Assembly: GCA_021771695.1 (NCBI GenBank)
Contig: JAETON010000001.1
Span: 100,848 to 164,847 of the forward strand
Source: Lachnospiraceae bacterium
GTDB lineage: Bacteria; Bacillota; Clostridia; Lachnospirales; Lachnospiraceae
Length of the DNA stretch: 64,000 nucleotides
Reading direction: 5' to 3'
A model generated the notes under the pieces. It saw only the letters and a program-made list of their open reading frames with translations, was not told where the DNA came from and did no database searches. The stretch's first letter is position 1; each line of letters opens with the position of its first letter. The position numbers and the translations under genes were made by a program. This document shows, piece after piece, positions 38,938 to 45,734 of the stretch.

Positions 38938-41119
38938 GAGCTGACACCTCCTTTGCCTTCTTCAAATCATCTTCTGACAGCTGTGATTTTGCAATCTGCT
39001 GATATACCGGACAGGATTTTAAAAGTTCTTCATGAGTTCCTCTGCCCACAATATTTCCTTCATCCAATACAATAATCTGATCTGCATGAAGAATCGTACT
39101 GATTCTCTGTGCAACAATTAATGTTGTGCTTCCATTGGTTTCTTTCTGCAAAGCACTCCGAAGTGCCACATCTGTCTTATAATCCAAAGCAGAAAAACTA
39201 TCATCAAAAATATAAATTTCTGGATCTTTTGCAACGGCCCTGGCAATAGACAGTCTTTGTTTTTGTCCGCCGGATACATTAGAACCTCCTTGTGCAATCG
39301 GAGATTGATATTTTTCTTCTTTTTCTTCAATAAAATCCGCCGCCTGAGCAATTCTCGCTGCACGTCTTACTTCTTCCTCTGTTGCATCTTCTTTTCCATA
39401 TTTTAAATTAGACTCAATGGTTCCGGAAAATAAAACACCCTTCTGTGGGACATATCCGATTTTTTCGCACAAATCAGCACGGCTGACATCCCGGATATCC
39501 TGCCCATCGATAAAAATATACCCTCTGGTTACATCAAAAAATCTTGGAATCAAATTAATTAAGGTCGATTTACCACTTCCGGTACTTCCAATAAATGCAG
39601 TTGTTTTCCCTGCCGGTGCAGTAAAACTAATATTATGAAGCACTGCTTCATCTGCATCCGGATAGCAGAAATAAACATCTTTAAACTCCACTTCCCCTTT
39701 TTTCTCCGGCAGAAACTGCCTTGGACATTCTGGATCTTTCACCATGACTTCCATGTCCAGCACTTCGTTAATACGTTCTGCTGCAACCTGTGCACGAGGC
39801 ATCATAATAGAAACCATAGAAATAAACAAAAATGACATAATAATCTGCATCGCATACTGAATAAATGCCATCAAATCACCAACCTGCATTTTCCCAAGGT
39901 CAATATTTCCTGCTCCCACATAAACAATCAATACCGTAAGTCCATTCATAATCAGCATCATAACAGGCATCATAAAGGTCATTGCACGATTCACAAACAG
40001 ATTGGTTTTCATCAATGTTTTATTTGCCTCATCGAAACGTTCTTCTTCATGTTTTTCTGTGCTGAATGCACGGATCACAGAAAGTCCGGTGAGGATTTCT
40101 CTTGTCACTAAATTTAAACGGTCAATTAATTTCTGCAGCACCTTGAATTTCGGCATTGCCACAGAAAACAAAATAAAAATCACCATCATAATTGCTGCAA
40201 CACCAATAGCAATGGTCCATGTCATATTTGCATTCGTCGTTAACACTTTAAAAATACCGCCAATTCCCATAACCGGTGCAAATACAACAATACGGAACAT
40301 CATCGTTACAAACATCTGCACCTGCTGAATATCATTGGTACTTCTCGTAATCAACGATGCTGTAGAAAACCGATCAAATTCAGAATTGGTAAAATCCATA
40401 ACTTTCCGAAAAATTTTATCTCTTAATGTACGGCTTAATCTTGCTGCCAATCTTGCAGATAAAAGTGTAACCAAAACAGCTGCTGTCATAGTAAGCAAAG
40501 CAAGGCCGATCATCAACGCCCCGGTTTTCAAAAGATAGTTTGTCTGCAATTGATCTAAATCCAGCCCAACAGCTTGATATTCTGATTTTACAAAAGAAAT
40601 AGCTGCCTGGCTGATAATACTATCCGGCATTTCATTGATATTTATGCCTTCCATCTGCTTCATCATTTTCTGCTGGCTTTTGCTCAATCCAGCAGCTGCT
40701 TTCGGATTTGCAGACAGCTGTTTTACTGCCTGAGATGACAAGGTAAGCATCGCCTTGGACATGGTTTGATCCAAAGTTTCCCTTTCGTCAGAAGATAATT
40801 TTTTACAAACATATAATTTACCCTTTTTATAGTCTTTGTACTTTGAATGGCTTACCTGTTTTTTACTGTAAAGTTTGTAAGACTTTTTCACCTGCTCTGC
40901 GTCTTTTTTCTTCATAACTGCAGTTAAACCCCAAAAAGTCTCTTCTCTCATTACTTCCGGCACTGCATCTTCAATACCGCCCTGCTGAATCCCTATATTG
41001 ACAATATTGGATGTATATGTCGGCAGTGAAAGTTCACATCCTGCCTGCAATACCAATAAAATTACAATTACCGAAATGGGCAGAAATGCATTTTTCAAAT
41101 AACGAAATAATTTAAGCAT
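38930..41119 (-). CDS. ABC exporter half-transporter, degenerate ATPase site
   Basis: A 729-residue partner of the following exporter gene. The first membrane helix is followed by a large extracellular insert (about residues 45-185) rich in Lys, Ser and Gln. The ATPase has Walker A GSTGSGKSTLINLIPRFF, signature NVSGGQKQRLSIARAV and Walker B IYIFDDSFSALDYKTD, in which the catalytic Glu is replaced by Asp; the switch His is Gln (LIVAQRIST). Such asymmetry marks heterodimeric exporters like TM287/288 and BmrCD. Start ATG 41119 overlaps the marR stop by 8 nt. Confidence 0.95.
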   Translation of the reverse strand: MLKLFRYLKNAFLPISVIVILLVLQAGCELSLPTYTSNIVNIGIQQGGIEDAVPEVMREETFWGLTAVMKKKDAEQVKKSYKLYSKKQVSHSKYKDYKKGKLYVCKKLSSDERETLDQTMSKAMLTLSSQAVKQLSANPKAAAGLSKSQQKMMKQMEGININEMPDSIISQAAISFVKSEYQAVGLDLDQLQTNYLLKTGALMIGLALLTMTAAVLVTLLSARLAARLSRTLRDKIFRKVMDFTNSEFDRFSTASLITRSTNDIQQVQMFVTMMFRIVVFAPVMGIGGIFKVLTTNANMTWTIAIGVAAIMMVIFILFSVAMPKFKVLQKLIDRLNLVTREILTGLSVIRAFSTEKHEEERFDEANKTLMKTNLFVNRAMTFMMPVMMLIMNGLTVLIVYVGAGNIDLGKMQVGDLMAFIQYAMQIIMSFLFISMVSIMMPRAQVAAERINEVLDMEVMVKDPECPRQFLPEKKGEVEFKDVYFCYPDADEAVLHNISFTAPAGKTTAFIGSTGSGKSTLINLIPRFFDVTRGYIFIDGQDIRDVSRADLCEKIGYVPQKGVLFSGTIESNLKYGKEDATEEEVRRAARIAQAADFIEEKEEKYQSPIAQGGSNVSGGQKQRLSIARAVAKDPEIYIFDDSFSALDYKTDVALRSALQKETNGSTTLIVAQRISTILHADQIIVLDEGNIVGRGTHEELLKSCPVYQQIAKSQLSEDDLKKAKEVSAHE

Positions 41120-41573
41120 TATCCTTTTCCTTTCCAACCTCTAGTTCTATTTGCTGTTCCAGACAATGATCCAGCTTTGTAAGAATTCGTATCAATTCCT
41201 GTTTTTCTTCTTCTGTCAAAGCATCCGATATTTGTCTGCTGATTTTTTCTGAACGTTTTTCCAAAGATTCTACTAAAGATCTTCCCTGTTCTGAAATATA
41301 AATCCTGCTTTTCCTCTGATCCTTGGGATCCTGTTTCTTAACCACACTCCCATTTTTTTCAAGCCTTCTTACCATTACATTTAAAGTAGACGGCTTAATT
41401 CCTAATTTGTCTGCCAGCTGTTTTTGTACCTGTCCATCCTCACTGCATAGTATAAACAACAGTGGAAACTGTCCCGGATGAAGTTTTTTATCCTTCATCA
41501 TACATAAATTTGACATAAAAATCTTATGATTAATTTTTCCTAATAAGTTGAAGATCCCATCCTTACTGTACAT
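41112..41573 (-). CDS. MarR-family transcriptional repressor
   Basis: A 153-residue winged-helix regulator heading the ABC exporter operon. Motifs: LHPGQFPLLFILCSEDG, the recognition region KQLADKLGIKPSTLNVMVRR, and the wing KQDPKDQRKSRIYIS, ending in a dimerisation helix. ATG 41573 follows AAAGGAG; the longer frame to 41603 is not supported. Two tandem palindromes sit between its promoter and start, so it very likely represses itself and the exporter, with a toxic ligand of the pump as inducer (inference). Confidence 0.93.
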   Translation of the reverse strand: MYSKDGIFNLLGKINHKIFMSNLCMMKDKKLHPGQFPLLFILCSEDGQVQKQLADKLGIKPSTLNVMVRRLEKNGSVVKKQDPKDQRKSRIYISEQGRSLVESLEKRSEKISRQISDALTEEEKQELIRILTKLDHCLEQQIELEVGKEKDNA

Positions 41574-41610
41574 TGTATCTCCTTTCTCATTTTTTATTAC
41601 CAAAAATTAA

Positions 41611-41637
41611 TTAGCCAGCTAATAATTAGCCGACTAA
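41611..41637 (-). promoter_or_regulatory. Tandem MarR operators
   Basis: Two palindromes 3 bp apart: TTAGCCAGCTAA (41611-41622, a perfect 5-bp inverted repeat around CA) and TTAGCCGACTAA (41626-41637). They begin 5 bp beyond the -10 element, in the place of a repressor site. Confidence 0.75.
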
Positions 41638-41642
41638 TCGAA

Positions 41643-41671
41643 ATGTTAACATACATTTTTGAAAGAATCAA
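41643..41671 (-). promoter_or_regulatory. Promoter of the marR-ABC exporter operon
   Basis: TTGATT (41666-41671) and TAACAT (41643-41648) on the minus strand, 17-base spacing, with an extended TG just before the -10. Confidence 0.7.
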
Positions 41672-41693
41672 TATATAAATTCTAAACTTTTTG

Positions 41694-41728
41694 TGAAAAA
41701 AAGAAGTGTCAGCCAAAACTGACACCTC
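41694..41728 (-). terminator. Intrinsic terminator of the SEC-C gene
   Basis: A stem of GAGGTGTCAG/CTGACACTTC (minus strand, one G-T pair) with a 6-nt loop, followed by TTTTTTT. It insulates the marR promoter from the gene upstream. Confidence 0.9.
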
Positions 41729-41738
41729 AATTTTTATA

Positions 41739-42257
41739 TTATGCGTTTCTTCCACAGCATTTTTTATATTTCTTTCCGCTGCCGCAAGGACATGGATCGT
41801 TTCTTCCAATTTTTTTACCTTTTACTACAGTTGTTGAACTTCTTGATTCTTTATATAACTCTTTTCTGCGCTGTTTTGTTAAAATATCATCCCATGCATC
41901 TAATGTATATAACCATTCTGCACGGCATCCAACCATGTTATAGTAAAGTTTTTCATAATCAATATCCAAAGATACCTTTGTATCTTCATCCATATCATCA
42001 ATTGAATTCGGAATCTTTAAACTGTCATTGATTCCATCTAAGAAGCCAACAAACATCTGTAAATCTGTTTCATATTTATCTGCAAGTTCTTTTACTGTTC
42101 CTTCTTCAACAACATCTTTTTGAGCCAAAAGTTTCTCATAGATGCCTTTCTCAATATTAAAATAATTCAGCCAGAACTGCTGTCCTTCTTTTGTACGGTC
42201 ATCAAATTTATATGCGTAATCACGCCATTCCTGTAATAATGCCATTTTATTTTCCAT
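41739..42257 (-). CDS. SEC-C motif protein
   Basis: A 172-residue protein of mostly helical, acidic sequence ending in a SEC-C zinc motif ([24 protein letters not shown]), the CxC...CC fold also found at the SecA C-terminus. The motif binds zinc and in SecA contacts SecB or ribosomes; here it is not attached to an ATPase. It is the last confident core gene before the mobile region on its right. Function beyond metal or protein binding is unknown. Confidence 0.85.
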   Translation of the reverse strand: MENKMALLQEWRDYAYKFDDRTKEGQQFWLNYFNIEKGIYEKLLAQKDVVEEGTVKELADKYETDLQMFVGFLDGINDSLKIPNSIDDMDEDTKVSLDIDYEKLYYNMVGCRAEWLYTLDAWDDILTKQRRKELYKESRSSTTVVKGKKIGRNDPCPCGSGKKYKKCCGRNA

Positions 42258-42360
42258 CCTTTTCTCTATAAATGTTATTCACTTTTGCTACTATAACAAA
42301 TTTTTCATTATTTTTCAATAGATTCCGCTTAGAGAGTTGTTTCTTAATGGAATATAGTGA

Positions 42361-42528
42361 TTACTGCTTTTCAAATTCCGATTTTTTCATATCCCCTATG
42401 TAACGGCGTTCCTGTTGCTTGCAAAATACCAGATTCTCAAGCATTGGTATATCTCTGTATGACGTTTCTGTTTTTGGCTCATCCTTACGCCATCCGGTTT
42501 CCTTGCTGTAATTTAACGCACCCGTTAA
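42361..42528 (-). pseudogene. Remnant of a tyrosine recombinase (integrase)
   Basis: An open stretch of 55 codons without a start reads ALNYSKETGWRKDEPKTETS then YRDIPMLENLVF, the segment of tyrosine integrases around the PKT(E/K)xSxRxIPM motif of the catalytic domain. From about 42430 the next frame over reads ATGTPLHRGYEKIGI, which resembles the following integrase stretch (TGTPLHR-Y), so the gene is frameshifted and deleted. The catalytic Arg, His and Tyr boxes are missing. It marks an old integration event just beside the SEC-C gene. The rest of 42258-42637 holds the promoter region of the next gene and nothing else I can support. Confidence 0.7.
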
Positions 42529-42637
42529 TTATTCCCCCATTCTATACAACTATTTTCTACCTTACGTCCTATATATCCGTTGAATTTATATTATAACCCT
42601 TTTCATATTATACTAAATATAAGGAAAGAGGTGTGAA

Positions 42638-42859
42638 ATGAATATTATATATAAAAGCAATGACCAGATATTAACTGAAATAAAAAAACTAATGATAGAA
42701 AACAAAATCACACAAAGAACTATAGCAAATAAATTAGGCATAAAACCACAAGGGCTTACAAAGCTTATGAATAAAAAGAATTTTGGATTTGAAGATGCTC
42801 AAAAAATTTTATCTGCTATGGGCTATGATTTAATTATTGATTTCCAGAAAATTGAATAA
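42638..42859 (+). CDS. Xre-family helix-turn-helix protein
   Basis: A 73-residue DNA-binding protein. The HTH runs through NKITQRTIANKLGIKPQGLTK near residues 24-44. An AGAGGTG site precedes ATG 42638, and a TATTATA-rich promoter-like region precedes that. It is 43 nt upstream of a Uma2-family gene on the same strand, and may regulate it. Its size and position at an integration scar suggest mobile origin. Confidence 0.8.
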   Translation: MNIIYKSNDQILTEIKKLMIENKITQRTIANKLGIKPQGLTKLMNKKNFGFEDAQKILSAMGYDLIIDFQKIE

Positions 42860-42902
42860 CCGTTACAACAAAAACTCACAATCTAAATAAAGGAGTGATT
42901 AT

Positions 42903-43445
42903 ATGCCATTACCAAAAGAAAGAATTTATACCATAGATGATATTTACGCTCTTCCAGATGGAACAAGGGCAGAACTCATTGACGGATACATTTATTACAT
43001 GACCCCACCTAGCAGAAAGCATCAAAGATTAGCTTTTTTTATCAGCCGCAGGATTGCCGCCTATATTGATTCCAATAATGACTCCTGTGAAGTTGATATA
43101 GCTCCATTCGCTGTATTTCTCAATAATGATAATACAAATTACGTGGAACCAGACATATCCGTAATCTGTGATAAAAATAAGTTGGACGATAAAGGCTGCA
43201 ATGGTGCTCCTGATTGGATTATTGAAATTGTTTCATCGAGCAGCAGACAAACCGACTACAGAACCAAATTATGGAAGTATATTAATTCTGGTGTTCGAGA
43301 ATATTGGATTGTCGACCCTGATAAAAACAGAATCATGGTTTATGGAAAAAATGAAAATGATTTTGCAGAATACACTTTCTCTGATACTATAAAAGCCGGT
43401 ATATATAATGATTTATTTATTGATTTCAACACTTTAGAATTTTAA
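42903..43445 (+). CDS. Uma2-family (DUF820) PD-(D/E)XK nuclease-like protein
   Basis: A 180-residue protein with the Uma2 layout: RAELIDGYIYYMTPPSRKHQ near residue 25, then YVEPDISVICDKNKL (Asp of the nuclease core), PDWIIEIVSSSSRQTDYRTK (Glu and, displaced, the Lys) and GVREYWIVDPDKNRI. These match a PD-(D/E)XK fold, but nuclease activity and role are unproven in this family. AAAGGAG precedes ATG 42903. It is read with the Xre gene. Confidence 0.88.
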   Translation: MPLPKERIYTIDDIYALPDGTRAELIDGYIYYMTPPSRKHQRLAFFISRRIAAYIDSNNDSCEVDIAPFAVFLNNDNTNYVEPDISVICDKNKLDDKGCNGAPDWIIEIVSSSSRQTDYRTKLWKYINSGVREYWIVDPDKNRIMVYGKNENDFAEYTFSDTIKAGIYNDLFIDFNTLEF

Positions 43446-43452
43446 TCTTTTC

Positions 43453-43499
43453 GCCTGTAGGTACTTATTTTTTTCACATACTATAGGCAATCTTTTTTT
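43453..43499 (+). terminator. Weak terminator after the Uma2 gene
   Basis: GCCTGTAGGTA pairs imperfectly with TACTATAGGC, then AATC and TTTTTTT. The loop is large. Confidence 0.4.
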
Positions 43500-43584
43500 A
43501 GTCCCTTATCCTGCTCCCTATCTGCAAAATGCCTTTTAAATGGAATCACTACAATTCTGCCACACTAACCCAACTTAACACATC

Positions 43585-43619
43585 AAAAACCCCCATTCTA
43601 CACCTTTGTAGAACGGGGG
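43585..43619 (-). terminator. Strong hairpin terminator without an assigned gene
   Basis: A 13-bp stem (43590-43602 with 43607-43619, one mismatch; outer arm CCCCC/GGGGG) with a 4-nt loop, followed by TTTTTG on the minus strand. No intact minus-strand gene ends here, which suggests a lost gene or an untranslated transcript. Confidence 0.75.
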
Positions 43620-43829
43620 CATACTTAAGGGGAGGATGAAACAAAATTACTCAATTTAATTTATTTACATGTAAAAAGTACGAATTTATGCGGTTTATTT
43701 GAAATAACACTATCTGTATTTATTTCATTTTTTCTCTACTAGTGTACTGCTAGTACAATAACTTATCCTGTATCTTATACGGACGTTCTTCATCCATGAG
43801 TCGAACACTCGCATTGTTCCATCATCCCA

Positions 43830-43862
43830 TCTAATAAAAAATAGAGAAGTTTTTCACTTCTC
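43830..43862 (-). terminator. Terminator of the 63-residue orphan gene
   Basis: GAGAAGT/ACTTCTC stem with a 5-nt A-rich loop, overlapping the stop codon, followed on the minus strand by TATTTTTTATT. Confidence 0.85.
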
Positions 43863-44045
43863 CATTTTCCTTTGCTTTCGCACTTCACTAATAAATTCAT
43901 AAAAATACTGTTTAATTTTTTCTTTTTGTCTTATCTGTTCAATTACTATAGCTTCAAATTCTTGTATTTGTTCATCTGTACAATAATGTACTAGATAATC
44001 AAAGTATTCTTTTAAAATTGTCTTTTGTGCCTTACATTCTTTCAT
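43854..44045 (-). CDS. Small hypothetical protein in an Xre-linked module
   Basis: A 63-residue, lysine- and glutamate-rich, helical protein (MKECKAQKTILKEYFDYLVH, then YCTDEQIQEFEAIVIEQIRQ). No family recognised. AAGGAGG lies eight bases before ATG 44045 and a terminator overlaps its stop, so it is a defined transcription unit. A 10-bp inverted repeat directly abuts its ribosome site. It is 74 nt downstream of an Xre regulator on the same strand; a two-gene regulatory or toxin-antitoxin-like pair is possible but unproven. Confidence 0.7.
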   Translation of the reverse strand: MKECKAQKTILKEYFDYLVHYCTDEQIQEFEAIVIEQIRQKEKIKQYFYEFISEVRKQRKMEK

Positions 44046-44058
44046 CTTATCCGCCTCC

Positions 44059-44091
44059 TTTTGCTATACAAACCATTTTTATATAGCAAAA
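44059..44091 (-). promoter_or_regulatory. Inverted repeat abutting a ribosome site
   Basis: Perfect 10-bp arms TTTTGCTATA (44059-44068) and TATAGCAAAA (44082-44091) around a 13-nt loop; the arm nearest the gene shares its A's with the AAGGAGG site. It may fold in mRNA or be a protein site. Confidence 0.6.
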
Positions 44092-44101
44092 AGGGAAATT
44101 T

Positions 44102-44117
44102 CTTCGATATATCGAAG
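44102..44117. promoter_or_regulatory. Perfect 16-bp palindrome between two small genes
   Basis: CTTCGATATATCGAAG lies immediately after the stop of the Xre gene. There is no T run on the minus strand, so it is more like a protein-binding site than a terminator. Confidence 0.5.
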
Positions 44118-44119
44118 TT

Positions 44120-44332
44120 TTATTTTTTTCTTCTATATATATACAATTTTTCTGCTTGTACTCTTAATGCAATCGCTAATCTGCAAATAAACGGAACAGT
44201 TGCATGATGTTTACCATTTTCAATGTCCGAAATTTGTCCAGAGGATACCTCTGCACGTTTCGCAAGTTCTTCTATTGTCATTCCCCTTATTTTTCTAATT
44301 CTTCTTATATTATAGATTACCTCTACATCCAT
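44120..44332 (-). CDS. Xre-family helix-turn-helix regulator
   Basis: A 70-residue single-domain DNA-binding protein: MDVEVIYNIRRIRKIRGMTI then EELAKRAEVSSGQISDIENG for the HTH, and a helical tail (RLAIALRVQAEKLYIYRRKK). An AAAAAGGAG site lies ten bases before ATG 44332, flanked by a perfect 11-bp inverted repeat, so the gene is probably autoregulated. It precedes the 63-residue orphan. Confidence 0.85.
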   Translation of the reverse strand: MDVEVIYNIRRIRKIRGMTIEELAKRAEVSSGQISDIENGKHHATVPFICRLAIALRVQAEKLYIYRRKK

Positions 44333-44358
44333 ATTGTAAAATCTCCTTTTTACAATAT
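44331..44358 (-). promoter_or_regulatory. 11-bp inverted repeat flanking the Xre ribosome site
   Basis: ATATTGTAAAA (44331-44341) and TTTTACAATAT (44348-44358), separated by six bases that hold the AGGAGA ribosome site. A further half-site TTACAA lies just upstream on the minus strand. It could be an operator of the Xre protein or an mRNA hairpin hiding the ribosome site. Confidence 0.65.
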
Positions 44359-44442
44359 GTTTTGTAATCCGTATTAAAATTATTCCATTGAAAATAACAA
44401 CATGGAAGACAGTTATACAGTATATTCTGCTTATAGCATTTC

Positions 44443-45186
44443 CTACTCCTTATCTTCTTTTTCGTTATTGTACCATTCCAAAAAATTACCAAATAAATTA
44501 TTTTCCGCTTCTTTTCTTGCTTCTGCAGCCTCTTCTTTTTTGTCATATCTTCCGAGGTTATAGTTTTTTCCTTTAAATGTAATTTGTGCTACCCACTTTT
44601 TGCGGTTCTTATTCCAGCTAACACCTTTTATTCCTGATTTGTTTGTAACCGGCATCTTTGCTGTTAATGCTCTTACATCCGTGCCATCAATACAATACTT
44701 TTCTGTTGCTTCTTTTATATTTTTAAGTGCTGTATTTACAGATTTGCATCCGCATGAAATAACTTCATATACCTTTTTTCTAGATGTTATAAACTCTTTT
44801 CCACAATGCGGGCATTTGCATTGTATTTTATAATTATCTAGTTCCTTGATAATTTCCACTCCGTTATTATTTTTCATTCCAGCATAAATTTTTCTCTTGA
44901 ATTTATTATCATCTGCTATGTGACCACATGATTTTGTATTGCCATTTATCAAGCAATCATATCTTACTTTACATTTTTTTCCACATGAACATTCACATAT
45001 TGCATACAAATTTGATGCTATTCTATATTCATCAACAATTTTTAATTCAAAATGTTGTTCTCCTATATGCTTTTTTACCGGAACCTTTGTATTTCTACAC
45101 TTTTTTGAGCAGAATTTAGAATTACTATAACCTTCAAACTCTCGTCCGCACACTACGCATTTTTTTATTGTTTTATGTGTTGCCAC
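44443..45186 (-). CDS. Zinc-finger-rich AP2-domain protein, probably phage-derived
   Basis: A 247-residue protein. The N-terminal two-thirds carries several Cys motifs: CVVCGREF with KFCSKKCRN near residues 10-31, CECSCGKKC near 64, CKCPHCGKEF near 123 and SCGCKS near 144. The C-terminal 60 residues are an AP2-type DNA-binding domain (NKSGIKGVSWNKNRKKWVAQ, then GKNYNLGRYDKKEEAAEAR). AP2 domains in bacteria are typical of phage HNH homing endonucleases, but I see no HNH triad, so this may be a DNA-binding accessory protein. It overlaps the upstream HTH gene by 14 nt and belongs to the operon with the palindromic promoter. Confidence 0.82.
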   Translation of the reverse strand: MATHKTIKKCVVCGREFEGYSNSKFCSKKCRNTKVPVKKHIGEQHFELKIVDEYRIASNLYAICECSCGKKCKVRYDCLINGNTKSCGHIADDNKFKRKIYAGMKNNNGVEIIKELDNYKIQCKCPHCGKEFITSRKKVYEVISCGCKSVNTALKNIKEATEKYCIDGTDVRALTAKMPVTNKSGIKGVSWNKNRKKWVAQITFKGKNYNLGRYDKKEEAAEARKEAENNLFGNFLEWYNNEKEDKE

Positions 45187-45361
45187 ATTTATTTTCCTCC
45201 GAGATTCTCTCTAATTTTTCTATTATGAGCTTCTCCGCCCAAACGGGCGGATTACGCCTTCCAGCATCCCAGTTTTTTACTGTATCAACAGGTATTTCAA
45301 ATACTTTTGAAAACTCCAACTGCGTAAGCCCCGCTTTTTTTCTTGCTTCTTTAATCATCAT
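45173..45361 (-). CDS. Small helix-turn-helix protein
   Basis: A 62-residue protein with an HTH (ARKKAGLTQLEFSKVFEIPV then DTVKNWDAGRRNPPVWAEKL). Similar small proteins are common in clostridial prophages and islands. It is the middle gene of a three-gene operon and the best local candidate to bind the operator upstream; this is inference. Confidence 0.78.
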   Translation of the reverse strand: MMIKEARKKAGLTQLEFSKVFEIPVDTVKNWDAGRRNPPVWAEKLIIEKLERISEENKCGNT

Positions 45362-45402
45362 AATATCACCGTTCCAAAATGTATCTATTAAAATTTTAAA
45401 AA

Positions 45403-45600
45403 TTATTTGTTTTCATCCATTTCTGCTTCTTCTACAAAAGAAAAGCAAATACTTTCTACAAGATCTTTTAGTTCATCCTCTGTGATTTCCATTTCTTCAT
45501 CCTCGGGTGTTCTCCCAGCATCAATGCTGTCAAGTGCTTCCTGGAAGTCATAACCTCTATCTTCTACCATTTTTGCAATTTCAACATTTGATTTTTTCAT
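45403..45600 (-). CDS. Small acidic hypothetical protein
   Basis: A 65-residue acidic protein (MKKSNVEIAKMVEDRGYDFQ, then a DEEMEITEDELKDLVES core). No family recognised. AAGGAG precedes ATG 45600. It is the first gene behind a consensus promoter with an internal operator, just past the terminator of the prophage lysis genes. Small acidic proteins in such positions are often DNA mimics or inhibitors, but nothing here proves it. Confidence 0.7.
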   Translation of the reverse strand: MKKSNVEIAKMVEDRGYDFQEALDSIDAGRTPEDEEMEITEDELKDLVESICFSFVEEAEMDENK

Positions 45601-45647
45601 AACGTTTCTCCTTTTCTTTTTATTGATTTCCTTTATCTTATATTTAT

Positions 45648-45676
45648 ATTATAGTGTTCATTGAACACTTTGTCAA
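45648..45676 (-). promoter_or_regulatory. Consensus promoter of the acidic/HTH/AP2 operon
   Basis: TTGACA (45671-45676) and TATAAT (45648-45653) on the minus strand with 17-base spacing, both perfect to the sigma-A consensus. Confidence 0.85.
45654..45668 (-). promoter_or_regulatory. Palindromic operator inside the promoter spacer
   Basis: GTGTTCATTGAACAC, a perfect 7-bp inverted repeat around one base, filling the space between -35 and -10. A protein bound here would block RNA polymerase. Confidence 0.75.
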
Positions 45677-45686
45677 TACTTTTTTG

Positions 45687-45728
45687 AAAAAAAAAAAAAA
45701 AAAAAATAAAGCCGGGATTTCTCCCGGC
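45687..45728 (-). terminator. Strong terminator of the prophage late operon
   Basis: GCCGGGA/TCCCGGC stem with a 4-nt loop, followed on the minus strand by TTTA and an unbroken run of 20 T. It closes the morphogenesis-lysis transcript. Confidence 0.93.
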
Positions 45729-45734
45729 AATGGT

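Larger units (their letters stand above)
43446..43853. other. Gene-free stretch with hairpins at a mobile-element border
   Basis: No gene can be supported over about 400 bp. Right after the Uma2 stop there is a weak plus-strand hairpin with a T run (43453-43499). A strong hairpin with a minus-strand T run lies at 43585-43619. The minus frame from about 43838 to 43725 is open (RWDDGTMRVFDSWMKNVRIR) without a start; it may be a gene tail or chance. Confidence 0.5.

Noticed and set aside
42357..42596. 79-residue plus-strand open frame
   Set aside because: It lies opposite the integrase remnant; composition is not protein-like and there is no ribosome site.
43741..43840. Possible tRNA end (GAGTCGAACACTC)
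   Set aside because: The sequence resembles a T-arm only in part; no acceptor stem, anticodon arm or CCA partner can be paired around it.
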